Below are positions 48,953-61,958 of a stretch of 64,000 nucleotides of DNA, piece by piece (within the stretch, counting starts at the first letter, position 1; the number at the start of each line of letters is the position of its first letter). The translations under genes were made by a program, and so were the position numbers. The notes beneath the pieces were generated by a model. It saw only the letters and a list, made by a program, of their open reading frames with translations. It was not told the DNA's origin and did not search any database. Location of the stretch: assembly GCA_964036045.1 (NCBI GenBank), contig OZ038381.1:157050283-157114282 (forward strand), given 5' to 3'. This DNA is from Eutreptiella sp. 'Long Island Sound 2002'. Taxonomy: Eukaryota; Euglenozoa; Euglenophyceae; Eutreptiales; Eutreptiaceae.

Positions 48953-51900
48953 TCACACTATGTTCACCATACTGCGTGGCTGTGGCAACATTAGCCCCCG
49001 AGGAAAACTGCCGGGGGCGACCCACCCATCCGCATTCCCACTTGGCTGGGGACTTAATCGACTGTGATTACTGACGACGGTGTGGCGATCGACCTCCCAC
49101 GGGTGAGAAACACCCGGGGCCGGGATCTGCGGCAGGTCCACTGCAATCGGATCCGGATGGTGGATTTCGATCAAGATCCTGTAGCTCGTGGACCCGAGAA
49201 GCCCACCCACAATGGGGGCCACCATGGGGACAAAGAAGATGTAGCGGTCGGCATACCACACCTGAAACGCCCAACAAGCACAGCAATGAACTGGCCAGGG
49301 TTCCAGGGGTGAGTCATGTGTGCACATGTAATGAACGAGGGCCAAAAAGCAACTGGTCAGAGCTGTAGCAGCAGACACAAAGCCCCTCATCTTGTGTGCA
49401 GTGTTCAGGGTGCGCAGGTCTGTGGATACTGCTGAGTCCCCTTCCGGTGCAAAATGTGGCGTGTGCCCAACACTGGGCGCACTGAAGGTGTGCCTCGGTG
49501 ACCCCAACACAGACCTTGACAGACAGCGACTTCGCCATCGGCGCCTTGCACTCTGACAGAGAAGCATCACAGTGCATTCTCCACATTAGCAACCAAAACC
49601 CAGGTCTTCGAGGTGTGCCGACATGCCGCGCCACTGACCTGCCCCCCAGCCCCACCCACTTCGCTTGTACAGGAAGAATGCCCCGAAGAAGGGGAGCAGG
49701 ACCGGTCAACAACCCGCAAAAGAATGCTTCCCCCCCTCCCCATGACATTACACAGGCACGGCAGTACCTCCCGCCTGCGTGGGCTATGGCGGGGTCCGGA
49801 GACTGGTCTCATTCCGGGCCGCCTTGAGAGCAGACAGGGCTCGAGGTGCGTTCTGCAAATGCGCGTTTGGCAGTCCACCCTACAACCCCTGTGCTGCGTC
49901 ATGTAAAAAAACGACCACCCTTGGCTCTGCCTTTTTGTCTTCATCTCCATCACATGTGCTGTGCCATCATTTGCAATCGTTCCCGCTTCTCAGAGGAGGA
50001 CGTCTCGGTTCATGGCTTTCTACCGGTCCTCAATCACTTTCGCTCATGCGCCACTGAAGACAAGCGCATTGAGTGGCCTGCATGTCCCTGTAAACCCGAA
50101 AAAGCGGGCCCACATCATCTTTGGCCTGAACATTTTTTGCTCCTGTACAACACGGCAAGCCAAGGACATGCCGCGCATTTTGAGACACCAACAGGCACCA
50201 TGAGCCCCCCCCCCCCCAAAAGGCCCCAAGTGAGACAACAGCACCGGCACAGTTTGGCGGCCATTTCGCCATTACCAGCATTGCTTTCTCCGAAAGCCCC
50301 TCCTGCCCCCTGGCCCGGACAACATTTCGTTCACTCGTGACCCACAGACCCTTGGACTGTCCCCCTGTCACATCCGTTGGCTGGAGTCGATCCCGCTGGG
50401 TCTTGTCGCTGTTGCGTTTCCGTGTTTCGATGCTTCGATTAACAGCGCCCAATATTTTCTGTTGCGGGGGCTGGTGAGTGCCCTGAACTTGTGGCTCCTC
50501 CGTCGGAGGCCTGAACACCTGAATCCCTCGGGGCCAAAGCTGCCCCACTTTCCCCTCCCGCCCCTCTCCCCCACCCCACCCACTGGGGGGCCTGGGTTCT
50601 CTCACTCTGCAGAGGAGTAAATGATCTCCAGCGAAGGCGAAATCGGCTGGAATCCACGCAAACGGCCAAACCTGGTTGCCGTACCCGACCAGCCAAATGA
50701 ATGCCCGACTCGCCAGTTCCCGTGCGGGATTTATCGAGGTGCCATGGGCCATGCTGAAGGCCAGACCGATCACCAATTGAACACAGGCGCATGCAAATGG
50801 CCCGGCCACATCGCCAGGGGCCGCATTAGCCTTGTCATTGATCCCAAAGATGCTGAGAGCCAAGACTGCACTGGCAGCGACCTGTGGAGACCAGGAAGAC
50901 ATGTATGAGAAGCCCTGACCCCTGAAGTCGGGCCGGCACCAAGGCACTTGTGAGGGGGGACGGCGGGAGTGGCATCCCATGCACCCCTCCTTCCCTCGTC
51001 AATCGCCTTGAGGGCGAACCTTCCTCTCCCATGGCCAGAGGGATGCAGGAGGTCCATTCCACCCCATCAGGGAGGGAAGGGGTCCGCCCGCCGGACGACA
51101 TTTCGTCCGCTCCTTGGCTTACCAGGCCCTGAACTGAAGAGTCCCCAATTTTCCTCCTGCACTGATCCAATCCGTTACTTTAGTGCTGGGTCCGTTGATG
51201 TGCGTGTTTGGATGGCTTTCATCACTGTCGCCCAACAATTATCCCAGGCTGTACTGGTGGAATCCGTCCCGCTCTCCCCATTGGGACATTTGTGTAAATA
51301 CCACGGGGGGGGGGGGGGGGCAACTACAATCGGTCCGGATGCGACCCACCCCCCAGCTATCTGTGGTAAATACATCCTCTAGCCCCCCCCCCCCCTCTCC
51401 CAGCACCATATTGCCGAAAGCTGTGGCCCAGGCTACATGGCTTGGGCTCACTTGATGGCCTGTTGGAATGCAAGCTTCAAGTGGCCAAGTTGAGTACCCA
51501 TTTTTTTTGGATATCTCTGTACCGAAATGGCCCAGTCTGGTTTTTTGAAGTTTTGTGGCCAAAATGACCCAAAATGAGCTCAAGAAGGGCAAAAAAAAAC
51601 TTGTTTCAGGATCGCACATGGAGTGGGGGGCATTTGAGGGAAAAATTCATTTTGCACCCAATTCTTGGCACGCTGTTTGGACCCATTGGTCTCTCCCAAT
51701 TTTGGTCTGGGGCTGTCTATGGCTAAGATGTGCAGATGGGGCACATTTTGGGCATCTTAGACACAGTGTGGAGTTAGAGGCCGAAGCAAGCTTTGTTGGC
51801 ACACTCAGACGAAGCCTCTGTGGTAAATTTTGCAACCAATTCTGGTGGTTTGACCGTTCTTGGGTACCGGAGGGGGGAAATTCTGGGACGGATACAATTT

Positions 51901-54900
51901 GGTATGGCAAAATTCGGTGTGGTGAAATTTTGGTACAAAATCTTAAATAAGCATATTCGCAATGAGGCACCACATGACTGGCAGCTGGTTTTGAAGACAT
52001 GAAAAGAAAAGCAGTGGACAAAAGAGAAAGTACTCGGTAAATACACATCTGTGAAATGGGACATGGGGCAATCGAAGAAGCCTTGGGCCAAAGTGGTTGG
52101 ACTGCAAAAAGGAACGCATTTCTGAACAGGTCCCTGCAAAGGTCGCCCAGTTTGTTGTCCCGATTGTTGAAAATGTTCGTGGGAGGGGAGAGGAGGGGAG
52201 TGGGTATAATATTCAACGTGATCCCCCATGAAGCATTACTGCACTCCTTTCCCTCAGCAAGGAAGCAACAAAGCAAGCATGTCCACACGCTGTTTTGCCC
52301 ATGATTTATTCCTTCGCACTTCAGGTGCTACTTTATTCTTGTCACAGTGTGCATTGGTATATTGCCTACCCAAATCCAACTTCGAGCCACAAACTCTCTG
52401 CAAAAACCTGAGCCAGGTCCTAAATCGGTCCAAAGTACTGGAGGGGGGCATTTTTGGCAGAGGCGAAATTTGCTATGGCGAAATGTGGCACAACAAAATT
52501 GTACCACATTTTATTCATTCATTTATTCATTTAGGACCGAAGCCATTTGCTTAGGTGTCGCGGTGGCTGGGGATCACAAGCAAGTTTTAAATTTGAACCC
52601 TGTTTCACGGGTGACTAGCAGAAAAAGCAGACAGTTGAGTTGTAGAAGGATTACATTGTCAAATTGGTAGGCTTTGATTCAATTCCTGGCATGTCCGCTA
52701 TCTGGGAAATTTGTACCACACTTTTTTGCTGATGGACATCCGCTGTAATGTAATAAATAATACTATTGTTGCATTTATTGCCCACCCCTTTCATGCACCC
52801 GTTTTCCACCCCACCCCAACCAGTTCTGTGATTGTGAAGAAATGCAGGGTAGCACACTCCTTTCAGACAAGTGTCGTGGACTTTAAGACCAGGTTTACCC
52901 ACCCGTAGAGAATTACATTTACCACAAACTGTGGTGATGTGCTTTTGACAGCACAAAGCACACAGAACGACTCCATCCGTGCCATTATCTTTCGTGGCAG
53001 CCTGTATCAGGGTATCTAATGCGGATAAGAGCAAAAGTGGCTACATGGCTCATGCCTTATTGTGCTCCCCAGAGTGGGGAGGACTGACATGGCTACATAA
53101 TCAATGATGTATCGCCAAAGGAGGGAGGAATGAAAATGGCAGCATATACCCTGCTGTAGTGGGGTCCCAATGGCGGGGAGAGAACAAAATGGCAGCATAA
53201 CCCCCTGCCATAACAGAGTCCCCAAAGGGGAAAGGACTGGCATCGCTACAAAACCCCTGCTATATATATCGAGGTCCCCAAGGTGGGAAGTCTTGGATAG
53301 TGCCCGCAGTTGGTTAGGGGCCAACGGGCCTACAAAGATGCATGGTGCGCGCCTGGCACAGTGATGCCCCCTCTTGGATTCGTCAAACCGGTGGTAGAAA
53401 CCACGGTGGTCATGTGCATGCACTAATCCCTTGCGATTGCAGAAATTGTTGCAGATGCTCAGCTGCAAAAAACAGTGATATGTTACCGACACAGAGGACA
53501 CAGAATTCAGGATGGTGTTGTGCAACTTGGGCTCGGTGAAAGACCCCGTGAACCCTCTATTGCCTGAGCCCTCCATCAGCGATAGTTTCGGCACCGGTTG
53601 GCCCTGCCAATTACCACTGACCACCAAGGACCGTCAACCTCGACAGGTCCAAGTGCCATCATAAGACAGAACAACTTAGATCCCATGCCTTGGTCTGCAG
53701 TTACTGCGCCTCTCCAATCCAGACCCATCTCAAAACTGCGGACACCGCTTTATGGACTGGATGTGAAAAATCGAACAAATCGGGGCACAAAATCCACGCG
53801 AACTTGGGGAATCGGCCCTGTCTTTGGGGGTTGAAGTCCCGGCCGGTCGGCGCCATTTTTCTTTTGCCTTGTGTCCGCTCCCTCACAGCGGGGGTAGCAC
53901 AGCGGGGGTTGTAAGGCGATGATGACAAAGGGCCCTGGTCCTGAAGGCCCGGCAAATCCCGAGTAAGGGTCAGGGTGTGGGCAAAAGGGCGCACCGTTTG
54001 CCAAAAGCACGTGTCCCAAGTGGTCCCTCGAATGCCGGGATACGTGGCAAAGATTCCCCCGGTGGCATGGGGCCCCGAGACCGAGCGATGCCCATCTCCT
54101 TCGAAGCGATCAATCAAATCCTCATTGAGGGCGTATACGATGGCGCTCTGACACATGCGCGCGGCACAATGACGGGCGGGGGGCGGGCGCCTGACTGCCC
54201 CGCTGCACACCCTCGGAGGAGATGCAATCGATCGGACCCCCACGCCCAACCGAGGCGGTCGTGGAGATGTCACCCACACCCCAAGTTCAGCACGTGAACA
54301 TGGAGTCGTGGGACTCGGCATGACGAGGGGGTCGATGACAGTCCTCACATGCCTTGTCTTCAGTTGAAAACCAACAACCAGTTTTTGACCTCAGACGTCT
54401 TTTTCGGCGCCAATTTGTGCGGGTCTGTGTGGGTCCGCAAAAGTTTTGGGGGGCCGAGTCTGGACATGGGGCAGTCCAGGCAAATAGATGCGCCCACCAC
54501 ACACTAGAAGCACATAAAATATTGGAATGGACCGATGTTCATATGGAACGAAGCAATTCAACAACTTGACATGGCATTCGGCATTTGGCGCATGCACACA
54601 AACTATCAACACGCCTGTTGGGACCCGCTACGCATGTCCAGTGGGTGCCTCAGGGTGTCTTGATGGCCACAGATTGTTTGCCAATGAAACGCACGCTCTT
54701 GTGCACTGAAATGACGGGTGTTGAATGCCGTAAGTGTACCGTCAACCGACGGCGTTTTGTAACTGAGCAAGGGGGGGTTGATGCTTCACTCACGGTTGAA
54801 CCGTTGACCGACGGCGGTTGACGCTGAACTGAGGAGCATTGGGAAGTGCTTGTCGGGGATTGACCGCCGGCTGAGGGCAGTATGTTTTGTTTTTTTTTGA

Positions 54901-57900
54901 AGAAACAAGACACGGTCCTCCCCACCACCTGATCCGCTTCAACAAATCCCGGATCTGCAATTTACCATACCACAGTGGATGAGGGGGCATCAGGGCCTGA
55001 GTAGTGAGGTTGCAACAAAATCAGTAACGAGGGAATGTGACAATTCAGAGGTGGGCGGGGGGGGGGCAGAAAACCGTTGCCCATGGTTCAGGAACAATCA
55101 TTGTTTTGCGGGGTACACTCATTCAAATGTGGTTTTGCTTGAGTTTTCTCCTGTGATTTCCCTCAATCAGGAGCTGAGGTTGGAAATGGCATTCACTGTC
55201 ATGGCCAATGGGCTTTTCAGGCGTTCTGCTGAGTGCTCATCAAGGGCTCCCTCATTCCGCCCCCCTGCCTCCTGACGGCCGGGGGTCTGTCGGCTTGAGA
55301 ATGGTGCTCGCAGTTGTACTGTGACTATACACGGGCTTTCTGTCACTCAATTGTGAGTTACCCAACCAAGAACAAAAAGCACAAAATCCATTCTTACCTG
55401 CAGCTGCCTGTGCTTGGTGCTGAATCCAGACCACTCAATCTTACTCCCAACCTTCCAAATTTTCACCAATTTCTTGGATGGGTGAGTGGATCCATTTACA
55501 CACTCGGCACAAGGTCGGGGTTTACTGGTCTGCGCCACACGGCGACAGCAACCAGCCCATGAGGGTGCCTCAGCACACCGCGCGCCCGCACTGCACACTG
55601 AGGCAGATGTGTCAAGTACCAGTTTACTGGACCACTTTTTCAGGCAAGAACACGGTGACAAGGATCACGATAAAACACGGCAATGGCAGAATGGGTGCTG
55701 TCATGGAAATGTCTTTGGTCAGGTGTAGAAATGTGGAGGGTCTCAGCACACTCGTGAGCGTTAGCTGCAGGTGCTGCAGACCCAATGTCGGCGGTAGGCG
55801 GTGGGGACGGAGCGCAGTCAGAAGCAGGAGAGTCCGCGCGGACAATTAGGAAAGTGAGCCGCTCCACGGGGCAATCACGGTAAAATTGCATACCCTGAGT
55901 AACCCTGAGCGCTCATAGCTGATGGTGACACACTCTGGGAAAGATGTAAGGCCCACAACAGTGGCAGGCACACGTTCCCCTGTGGTGCCTCTCAGGTAAA
56001 AAAAACATTACTGCTGGGCACTAAAGGTTCAGCACTCATTGCCACGTGTCCTGTGGAAAGCAAAGGAGGCAAAACCGACCTTTTCGAATCTACAATGTGC
56101 CCTGCTGCCCAACCTTGGACGGCAACATTCTTGATTCCACCCAAACACAACAATTGGGCACCCATTTGTGATGCTAAGGGCACCTATGACCGCTTTTGGG
56201 CAACATTCCAAGGTACCATCGTTGAAAACCCGAGGAGGGGCGTGCTGGTTGCAGGCGGTCTCAGTGTGGGAGACTCGAGGGTATAATAGGAGTCAGATAG
56301 GGACGGGCAGGGGGGGGAGGGGGGGACAGGGTGCACACTACACTCGTGGACGACAGGCTGCGGTGTCTTCTGAATACACAGGCCCTGACGCGCCGAGGCA
56401 CACCGCAAGAAAAGCAGCTGTGATCTGAGCTCCAAAGTATAGTGGCATTTTGCGGCGGGGGAATCGACTGTGGGCGACCATGACAATCGTCACCATCGGA
56501 TTCAGGTGTGCCCCAGACACCCCGGTGGAGATGACGATGGCGATGTACACCGCAAAAGCCCACCCCAGATCAGCAGTGAGGTTGGCGATGCAGCCTGTGT
56601 ACGAGTGTGGGCGTGCGGAGCGAACCCACAAGGTCCAAAGGGCACAGGATGGGGGCTCTAGAACAGTACCCATTGCACGATACGCCATACACTTACCCCC
56701 ATGACACACGAATTCTGCAGAACAATCAAATGCGTCTGATCCGTCAACCACATGCCTGGCAACCAGGCACAGTGTGCTGCACACATTTGTAACTACTGCA
56801 CGCAGCATACCACATGGTAGAGTAAAAGGAAGGCATCCTAGCGCATTGCTCCCAGCCATGCGACGACGTACTGCAAGCTGACTGGAGCGATGATTGTTAC
56901 GCACTCTTGTATCTGCCCCCGCTCCTATGAGCTGTTTCCTGGCAGGTTACTGTTTGGCACTGCCTTTACTTACTTCGCCCATTGCCAACCAAGCGCCTGG
57001 GGGCGATCCCGGGGTCTTCGTGTGTGGTTGCCTGGTGACACATCACGAGGTTTTAAGTATGGCAGGCAGTCCAAGGTGGAGTGCTTCCTATGAGTCGGCT
57101 GACGCTGGCGTATCCTATACTCTGACCTGTGGTACAAAGACATGTTCCAGATCAGGTCAGGGGTGAAATGCCCGACAATTCAACCAAGTATCATTGATAT
57201 GCTGAGATCACGTGTGACGCAGTGTGGCCTTTGTGCTTGCTAATACTCGTTCCAACGAACCAACACTCAGTTAACAGCTTTGTTTTTGCTCTGTTCGTGG
57301 GCTCTACCTGTGTGTGTGTGTGTGTGTGTGATCTGTACTTTTAGAGGTGGATCCTTGTGCAGCGTTGGGCTGGACGCCTCATTTGGCTCAGGTCTGCTGA
57401 GGCCTCTTTGTGACGTTGTTTCCCTCCCTTCTGCGGAATCAGAACCTCTGTATTTTGCTGGCTAGGTATCCAGAGTGTTTGCTCTCCCGTGCCTCGTCAC
57501 GAAAAGCGGGCGTGCGACATCCTCGGCCACGGTCTCCTCCAGCCCCCGTGGAACTGGGGCTGGTGGGGACGGAGGGGGGGGTGTTTTCGGCCTCCTGCGT
57601 TTGGGGGCTGGAGGGGTGGGGGGTTGGTGTGGGGACCTCAGCAGACCCGTGGAGATACGTGCAGGCCCTTGCGGGCATGGTCGTTTGTTGGGCAGTTGTG
57701 ACTGTGTAGTAAGTGGGCGCTTCCGGCGCACAGGCACGGGGGTGCACACTTTATGGTGTCCCCGCTGACAGCAGTGGCGCACTCCCCTTTGCTTGAGTGT
57801 ACACCTCGGGCATGGTGGCAGGCCATGCAGTGGGCATAGCTGCAGTCGCGGCCTGCGTGCTATATGGTCATCAGCGTGATGTCCCAGCGCACAGCATGCT

Positions 57901-60769
57901 TCAGCTGTGCGCCGAAGTCTTTTGCAGGTCGTGCACGCGGTAGCAGAGTGCTGGGCGCACTTAGACAGATCAGCCGGCGGCGCCGGTTGTGGCTCCCTGT
58001 GTGTGTTCGCGCGCCTGCGTGTCCCGGTGTAGGGGCGCTGTGGGAGCTTCCCATCCCCTATCACAGGGAAAAAGTCAGCTGCAAAGGAGGAGCAGCCCCC
58101 CCCCCCCTTGGCAAAAGTAGTCTGCTCCGAGGACGGAGCCAGTCCCAACTGCAGATTCCCCTGGAGTGCACGCTGCAGTCGATGCTCCTCCACTTCCTGC
58201 GCAGTTTTGCGTGGCCTATGTGCGTACGGACGCAGTTTGTGTATTCTGTTGAGACCAACCTTGGTGGCCCACGTGCGCTCATAGTATGCCGCTAACTGCT
58301 GAATGTGCGTGCTCATGGCACTGCGGCAAGTAAAATAGGGGCGGCTGTTCAGGCCGCAAAGTGCTGGCCCCCCCAGAGGAACTAAAGAGCTGCAGCGTGT
58401 GACCACACGCGCAGGATGCAGGTGGCCTTTGGTGGCCAAGCGCTGCGCATTTGCCACTGCCAGTCGTAAGACCCGGCCTCTCTCCTGTAGTGAGAGAGTT
58501 GTGCCTTTCAACTTCGCCTGTGGCGCGTGTGGGAGAGTGCGTTGCGCAAACTCCTCAAAGTCCAGCGCGAGTTCCAGGAACGGAACTGTGCCAGGTTCTG
58601 GGGTCCAGTGTAGTTCCCTCAGCCAACGTAGCAGGTCTGCTAAAAAGGGCATTTCCCACTGCCATTCCACCTTCTTGGGGGTGCGTAAAAGAAGTAACCC
58701 CTTGTCTTCCGGTTTGGGGAGGGGTCCCACCAGTTGGTGGTACGGATATTGCCGAAGCTGCTGTGAGAGGCTCGACCCCCTGAAAAGCATGGGTGATTGT
58801 GTGTCTCGTAACTTGCGGGCCTGCAAAACGGCCACTAACATATTGTGCAGAAATGTCAGGAAGGCAAGCGCTGTCCCTGACTTGACGCTGTCTGGGTCCA
58901 GCTCTGGGGCTAATCCACAAAGTCGTAAGCATGGGGACCACTGGTCCATGAGGGGAAGGCCTGGGACTTGCGCTGCCGCCGACCTGATGCCCGGCAGGTG
59001 GGTGTCCCGCACCGCACTCCAGGCTGAACACTGCCAAAAAATGTGCTCCTCGTTTTCCGGAGCATTGCCACAGTACGAGCACGTGGATGTGGCTCTCATG
59101 CCACGTTGATAAGCCCGGAGGGCTGTCTAGGTTGCTCGTGAAAGGATGCCCCGCAGTATGGAGCGCTGTAGCTCTGTGGCAAAGGTCGCTATGCTGGGCT
59201 GAACCGAGCGCCGGCACGTGGTGTAGTGAGCTCCTGTAAAAAGCCGGGGACGTCGCTGTACTAGGCTGTCCAACATTTGTGACCGGAGTTGCTCACGCAC
59301 CTCGTGCTTCACTGTGTTTTTGTCTCCATAAAGGAGGAGGGGGTCGTTTCGCCCGGGTACTGTCCATCCCCACCATCCTTGCGTGGCCACCCACCCACAT
59401 TCGTGCGCTGTATGTATGGCCCGCCCAAAGGGACCACACCCTTTGTGGTTTCGGGCCGTTTCCCAGATGGCCTGTGCGGTGATTTGGCCCGCCCCCCTGG
59501 TGCGGCACAGTTGTGCCAACCACAGGATACGGTGATATTTGAGCACCAGGGTCGGCGCAATCCTGTGTCCCTTGCAAAGCAGGGTAAAGAAAATCTCCTT
59601 TGCCCTGCCCGGCCGGGATGGGCCCCATATGGTCTTCATGACTTTTGCTTCAAAGGGCAGCAGGTCCTTAGGCCGCAGGGGCACTATCTCCGCTGCATGC
59701 AGTCCTGTGGCCGTTATCATCGTGGAGATGACATCACACCGGCGTTCAAAATTCCCCTGCGCACCGTGTACCCTGTCGAGCAGACTACAGGCCTTGGAGA
59801 TGCGTTTCAGTATGAGTGGCCCTGAGCAAGTGGCATCAGTGGTGCGAACACCTGCGCCCAGTGATTTGAACTCGGACGAAACAGGAAAAGGCACCCCCTG
59901 CAGTGCAGCTCGCACTGGATGTCGTTCATCGGATGAAAAACCGACCGACTTCTTGGCATTCACACCCTGACCTGTGTCGTCCAGCCAGGTGGAGGTGCAT
60001 TCCAGTAGTGGGGTGAGTGTGGAGTTCCCTGCAGCGAACCCATAGGTGTCGTCCGCATACCCTAGTGCAGTCAAAATGTAATGCAGGGCCTGCGCTGGCT
60101 GATCCCCGGGGGGAAGCCGCTGCACTATGACTCTAATGCCTTGCTGCTGGGCATCCAGCACGCGCTTCCACACGCTGGTCATCATGTTGATAAGTATGAC
60201 ACTTAGCGGGCAGCCCTGAAGGATACCGTTCGTGGCGCCGAAAAAACTGGCGCAACAGCCCATAATATTGAAACACCTCATGAGTGTGTGGTACATGCCA
60301 GTGAGCGCTCTGTGTGTCCCCAAGTCCATTCCTTGTGTGAGGGCAATGTGTAGTACGATGGACTGAGGTATGAGATCAAAGCATTTTATATAGTCTAACC
60401 CAAAACCATGCAGAACAGTTTTTATGAGCTTGTGAAGCTCAATGAGCATTGAAATGAAGGCGGCCGCATCTGTGGCACCCCGTTTCTTTCTAAAACCATA
60501 TGCATGTGGGTGGATCCATTGTTCCTGCCATAGCATGCATTCTTCCAGTCGAATTCCTGCCCAAACCCTGTAGATTTGGGACAAAACAGACAGAGGTCGT
60601 TGCTGCATGGGCAGCATACCCTCCCCTTTTGGTATTAATGAGACATATCCCTTGGCCAAAACACTGGGCCAGCAGCCCGTCTGTTCGACGAGGTGCAGGA
60701 TTTCTGCGAGCATATCCAGCAGACAGACAGGCAGCAACAGCAGGTCGGACACACACCACCCATCCAGCC

Positions 60770-60800
<31 letters not shown>

Positions 60801-61019
60801 CCAATTGCCAATTGCCCGGCAATGGGGGTGATTCAATCCACGCTCAGTTCGTGCCATAGGCAGTCCTGGGGAGTCCTCTGGACTCGTGTTCGTTTCAGAC
60901 TGAGACTGGTTCGAATGGTCAGCACTGCACTTGTCCTCGGCGTCCTGTCTGCAATCTAATCTGGCTCTGGGCCCAGTGGCTCCTGTCGCCTCACCCCCTG
61001 TCCTCTAGTCTGCTTCTGC

Positions 61020-61070
<51 letters not shown>

Positions 61071-61958
61071 TAGGCGCGTGCACCGAGGGGGCGCGTGCGT
61101 GTCCCAGCAGAGGGCACTGGCCCGTCAACTTGACAGCCGACCCTCCCCTTTGCGCGGTCCACCTTCAACAATGGGGTGAAGTGCTGATGCTCAGCGTCAC
61201 CTGCACAAACCAAACACCGTCACATGCACAAAGGGCTGAATGGCCTCCCCTGACTCCTGTTTGGTGTACTGTTCACAAAACTGTCATTCTGCATTTGTTT
61301 CGGCGTCTTGGGCCCCGTGGGTCTGGCAAAAGCAATACACAAAATGTGTTTACCCCGACAATCGGTGCCTCAAAATGAAAATGGTCGCCCTCGGAAGCTC
61401 GCGTTGCCATTTGTTGTTGTAATTGTCGTGCCTGCTGCTGCTGCTGCTGTTGTTCTGCTGTTGGCTGTGGTGGAACTGCGACCACAAACTGCAACCACGA
61501 ACTGCCACCATCGACTGCGACGACGAACCGCCATGATGAACTGCGATGACGAACTGCCACCACAAACTGCGACCATGAACTGCGGAGCCCTACGAATTCC
61601 CGCGTGGGCCAGGTCAGTGTGGCAGAGGGGGGCCACCCAATTCGTGAGCATGCACCGTCTGCACTACGTTGATGGACGTGCCGATGACCATTAAGACCAA
61701 AGTACCCAGGAACTCCGCCGTGACCTCGCGCCACGTCTCGCGCAAGTGTGGCAATTGGAACTTGCGGTACATCAGCAACTGCGGGACCGTCTCCTCTGCG
61801 TTGGGGTCCATGGACTGCTCCTCTTTCAGACTGTAGCTGACGCTGTAATATGAGGTCCCATAGTGGGCGTACAGGTTGGCCGGGCCCAGCATCGGCGAAT
61901 ACTCGCATTCCGATTCGACGGGCGTTCGTGGTTGGCTTTCTGGCGGCGGCGCAGCCAT
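48953..61958 (-). CDS. Aquaglyceroporin (MIP family), five exons
   Basis: Exons: 61637-61958, 56404-56594, 53995-54147, 50672-50881 and 48953-49261. All junctions are GT-AG and all phases agree, giving 394 residues from ATG 61958. Exon 1 has a disordered N-terminus and helix 1 (TAEFLGTLVLMVIGTSINVV). Exon 2 has helix 2 to the first half-helix, where the box is NPM (139-141, AHLNPMVT) instead of NPA. Exon 3 has the loop signature GIFATYPG, typical of glycerol-transporting members. Exon 4 has helix 4-5 and the second box SINPARE (273-275, with the pore Arg 276). Exon 5 has helix 6 (FFVPMVAPIVGGLLG) and a hydrophilic tail. It should form a tetrameric membrane channel for glycerol, small solutes or water. 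Intron 1 holds LINE 2 in the same orientation. Confidence 0.88.
52651..53034 (-). pseudogene. Possible transposase zinc-ribbon relic
   Basis: A minus-strand frame in aquaporin intron 3 reads VVLCALCCQKHITTVCGKCN and later VHDTCLKGVCYPAFLHNH. C-x2-C, C-x2-C, H and C spacing of this kind occurs at the C-terminus of piggyBac-type transposases, but the order is only roughly similar and no DDD catalytic core is visible. It may equally be an unrelated zinc ribbon or chance. Confidence 0.3.
53070..53300 (+). repeat. Minisatellite, about 54 bp period
   Basis: Four degenerate units with TGGCAGCATA-like and GGTCCCCAA-like cores. Open frames here are repeat artefacts. Confidence 0.7.
57462..60857 (-). 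CDS. LINE 2 reverse transcriptase with one in-frame TAG
   Basis: The frame is continuous from 60857 to 57462 except for a TAG at 59127-59129; the next codons continue in frame to the zinc knuckle. It carries VSLIPKGEGMLP, GLDYIKCFDLIP, GILQGCPLSVILINMM and GYADDTY (YADD at 60048-60059), all typical of a LINE reverse transcriptase, then CSYCGNAPENEEHIFWQC (zf-RVT knuckle) shortly after the stop. The distal part has a Cys/His-rich cluster (57740-57965) and a Pro-rich basic tail. The N-terminal His-Thr repeat is just the microsatellite, so the true coding begins near 60770. The TAG could be a CAG (Gln) mutation. It is probably inactive because it is truncated. Confidence 0.8.
60772..60800 (+). 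repeat. (TG)n microsatellite at the LINE 2 5' edge
   Basis: About 14 TG units at the point where LINE 2 reverse transcriptase homology begins. Confidence 0.95.
61021..61067 (+). repeat. (TG)n microsatellite
   Basis: About 23 TG units in aquaporin intron 1, upstream of LINE 2. Confidence 0.97.
61434..61578 (+). repeat. CTG repeats and a 13 bp minisatellite
   Basis: Five CTG units at 61434-61449, followed by eight consecutive 13 bp units of type ACTGCGACCACAA from 61475 to 61578. It ends about 58 bp from the exon 1 splice donor of the aquaporin gene. Confidence 0.85.

Larger units (their letters stand above)
49262..56403 (-). other. Introns 2-4 of the aquaporin gene
   Basis: Introns of 1410, 3113 and 2256 bp. 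They contain C/G homopolymers (51305, 51384), a diverged repeated segment around GGCGAAATT (51870-51940 and 52440-52510), the minisatellite at 53070-53300, a possible zinc-ribbon relic at 52651-53034, and an inverted GTCAACCGACGGCG pair at 54738-54825. I see no other gene. Confidence 0.5.
57300..60860 (-). mobile_element. LINE 2, 5'-truncated, in aquaporin intron 1
   Basis: A non-LTR retrotransposon in the same orientation as the host gene. Only reverse transcriptase and the C-terminal region remain; endonuclease and ORF1 are absent, as in typical 5' truncation. (TG)n arrays sit at both edges (57309-57330 and 60772-60800). On the element's own strand the downstream array reads (CA)n and may be its 3' tail. 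Confidence 0.8.

Noticed and set aside
51647-52288. 213-codon minus-strand ORF inside aquaporin intron 3
   Set aside because: No domain, it overlaps other open frames, and it lies between well-phased exons of another gene on the same strand.
58399-59109. 236-codon plus-strand ORF
   Set aside because: It lies antisense to the well-supported LINE 2 frame and has no domain.
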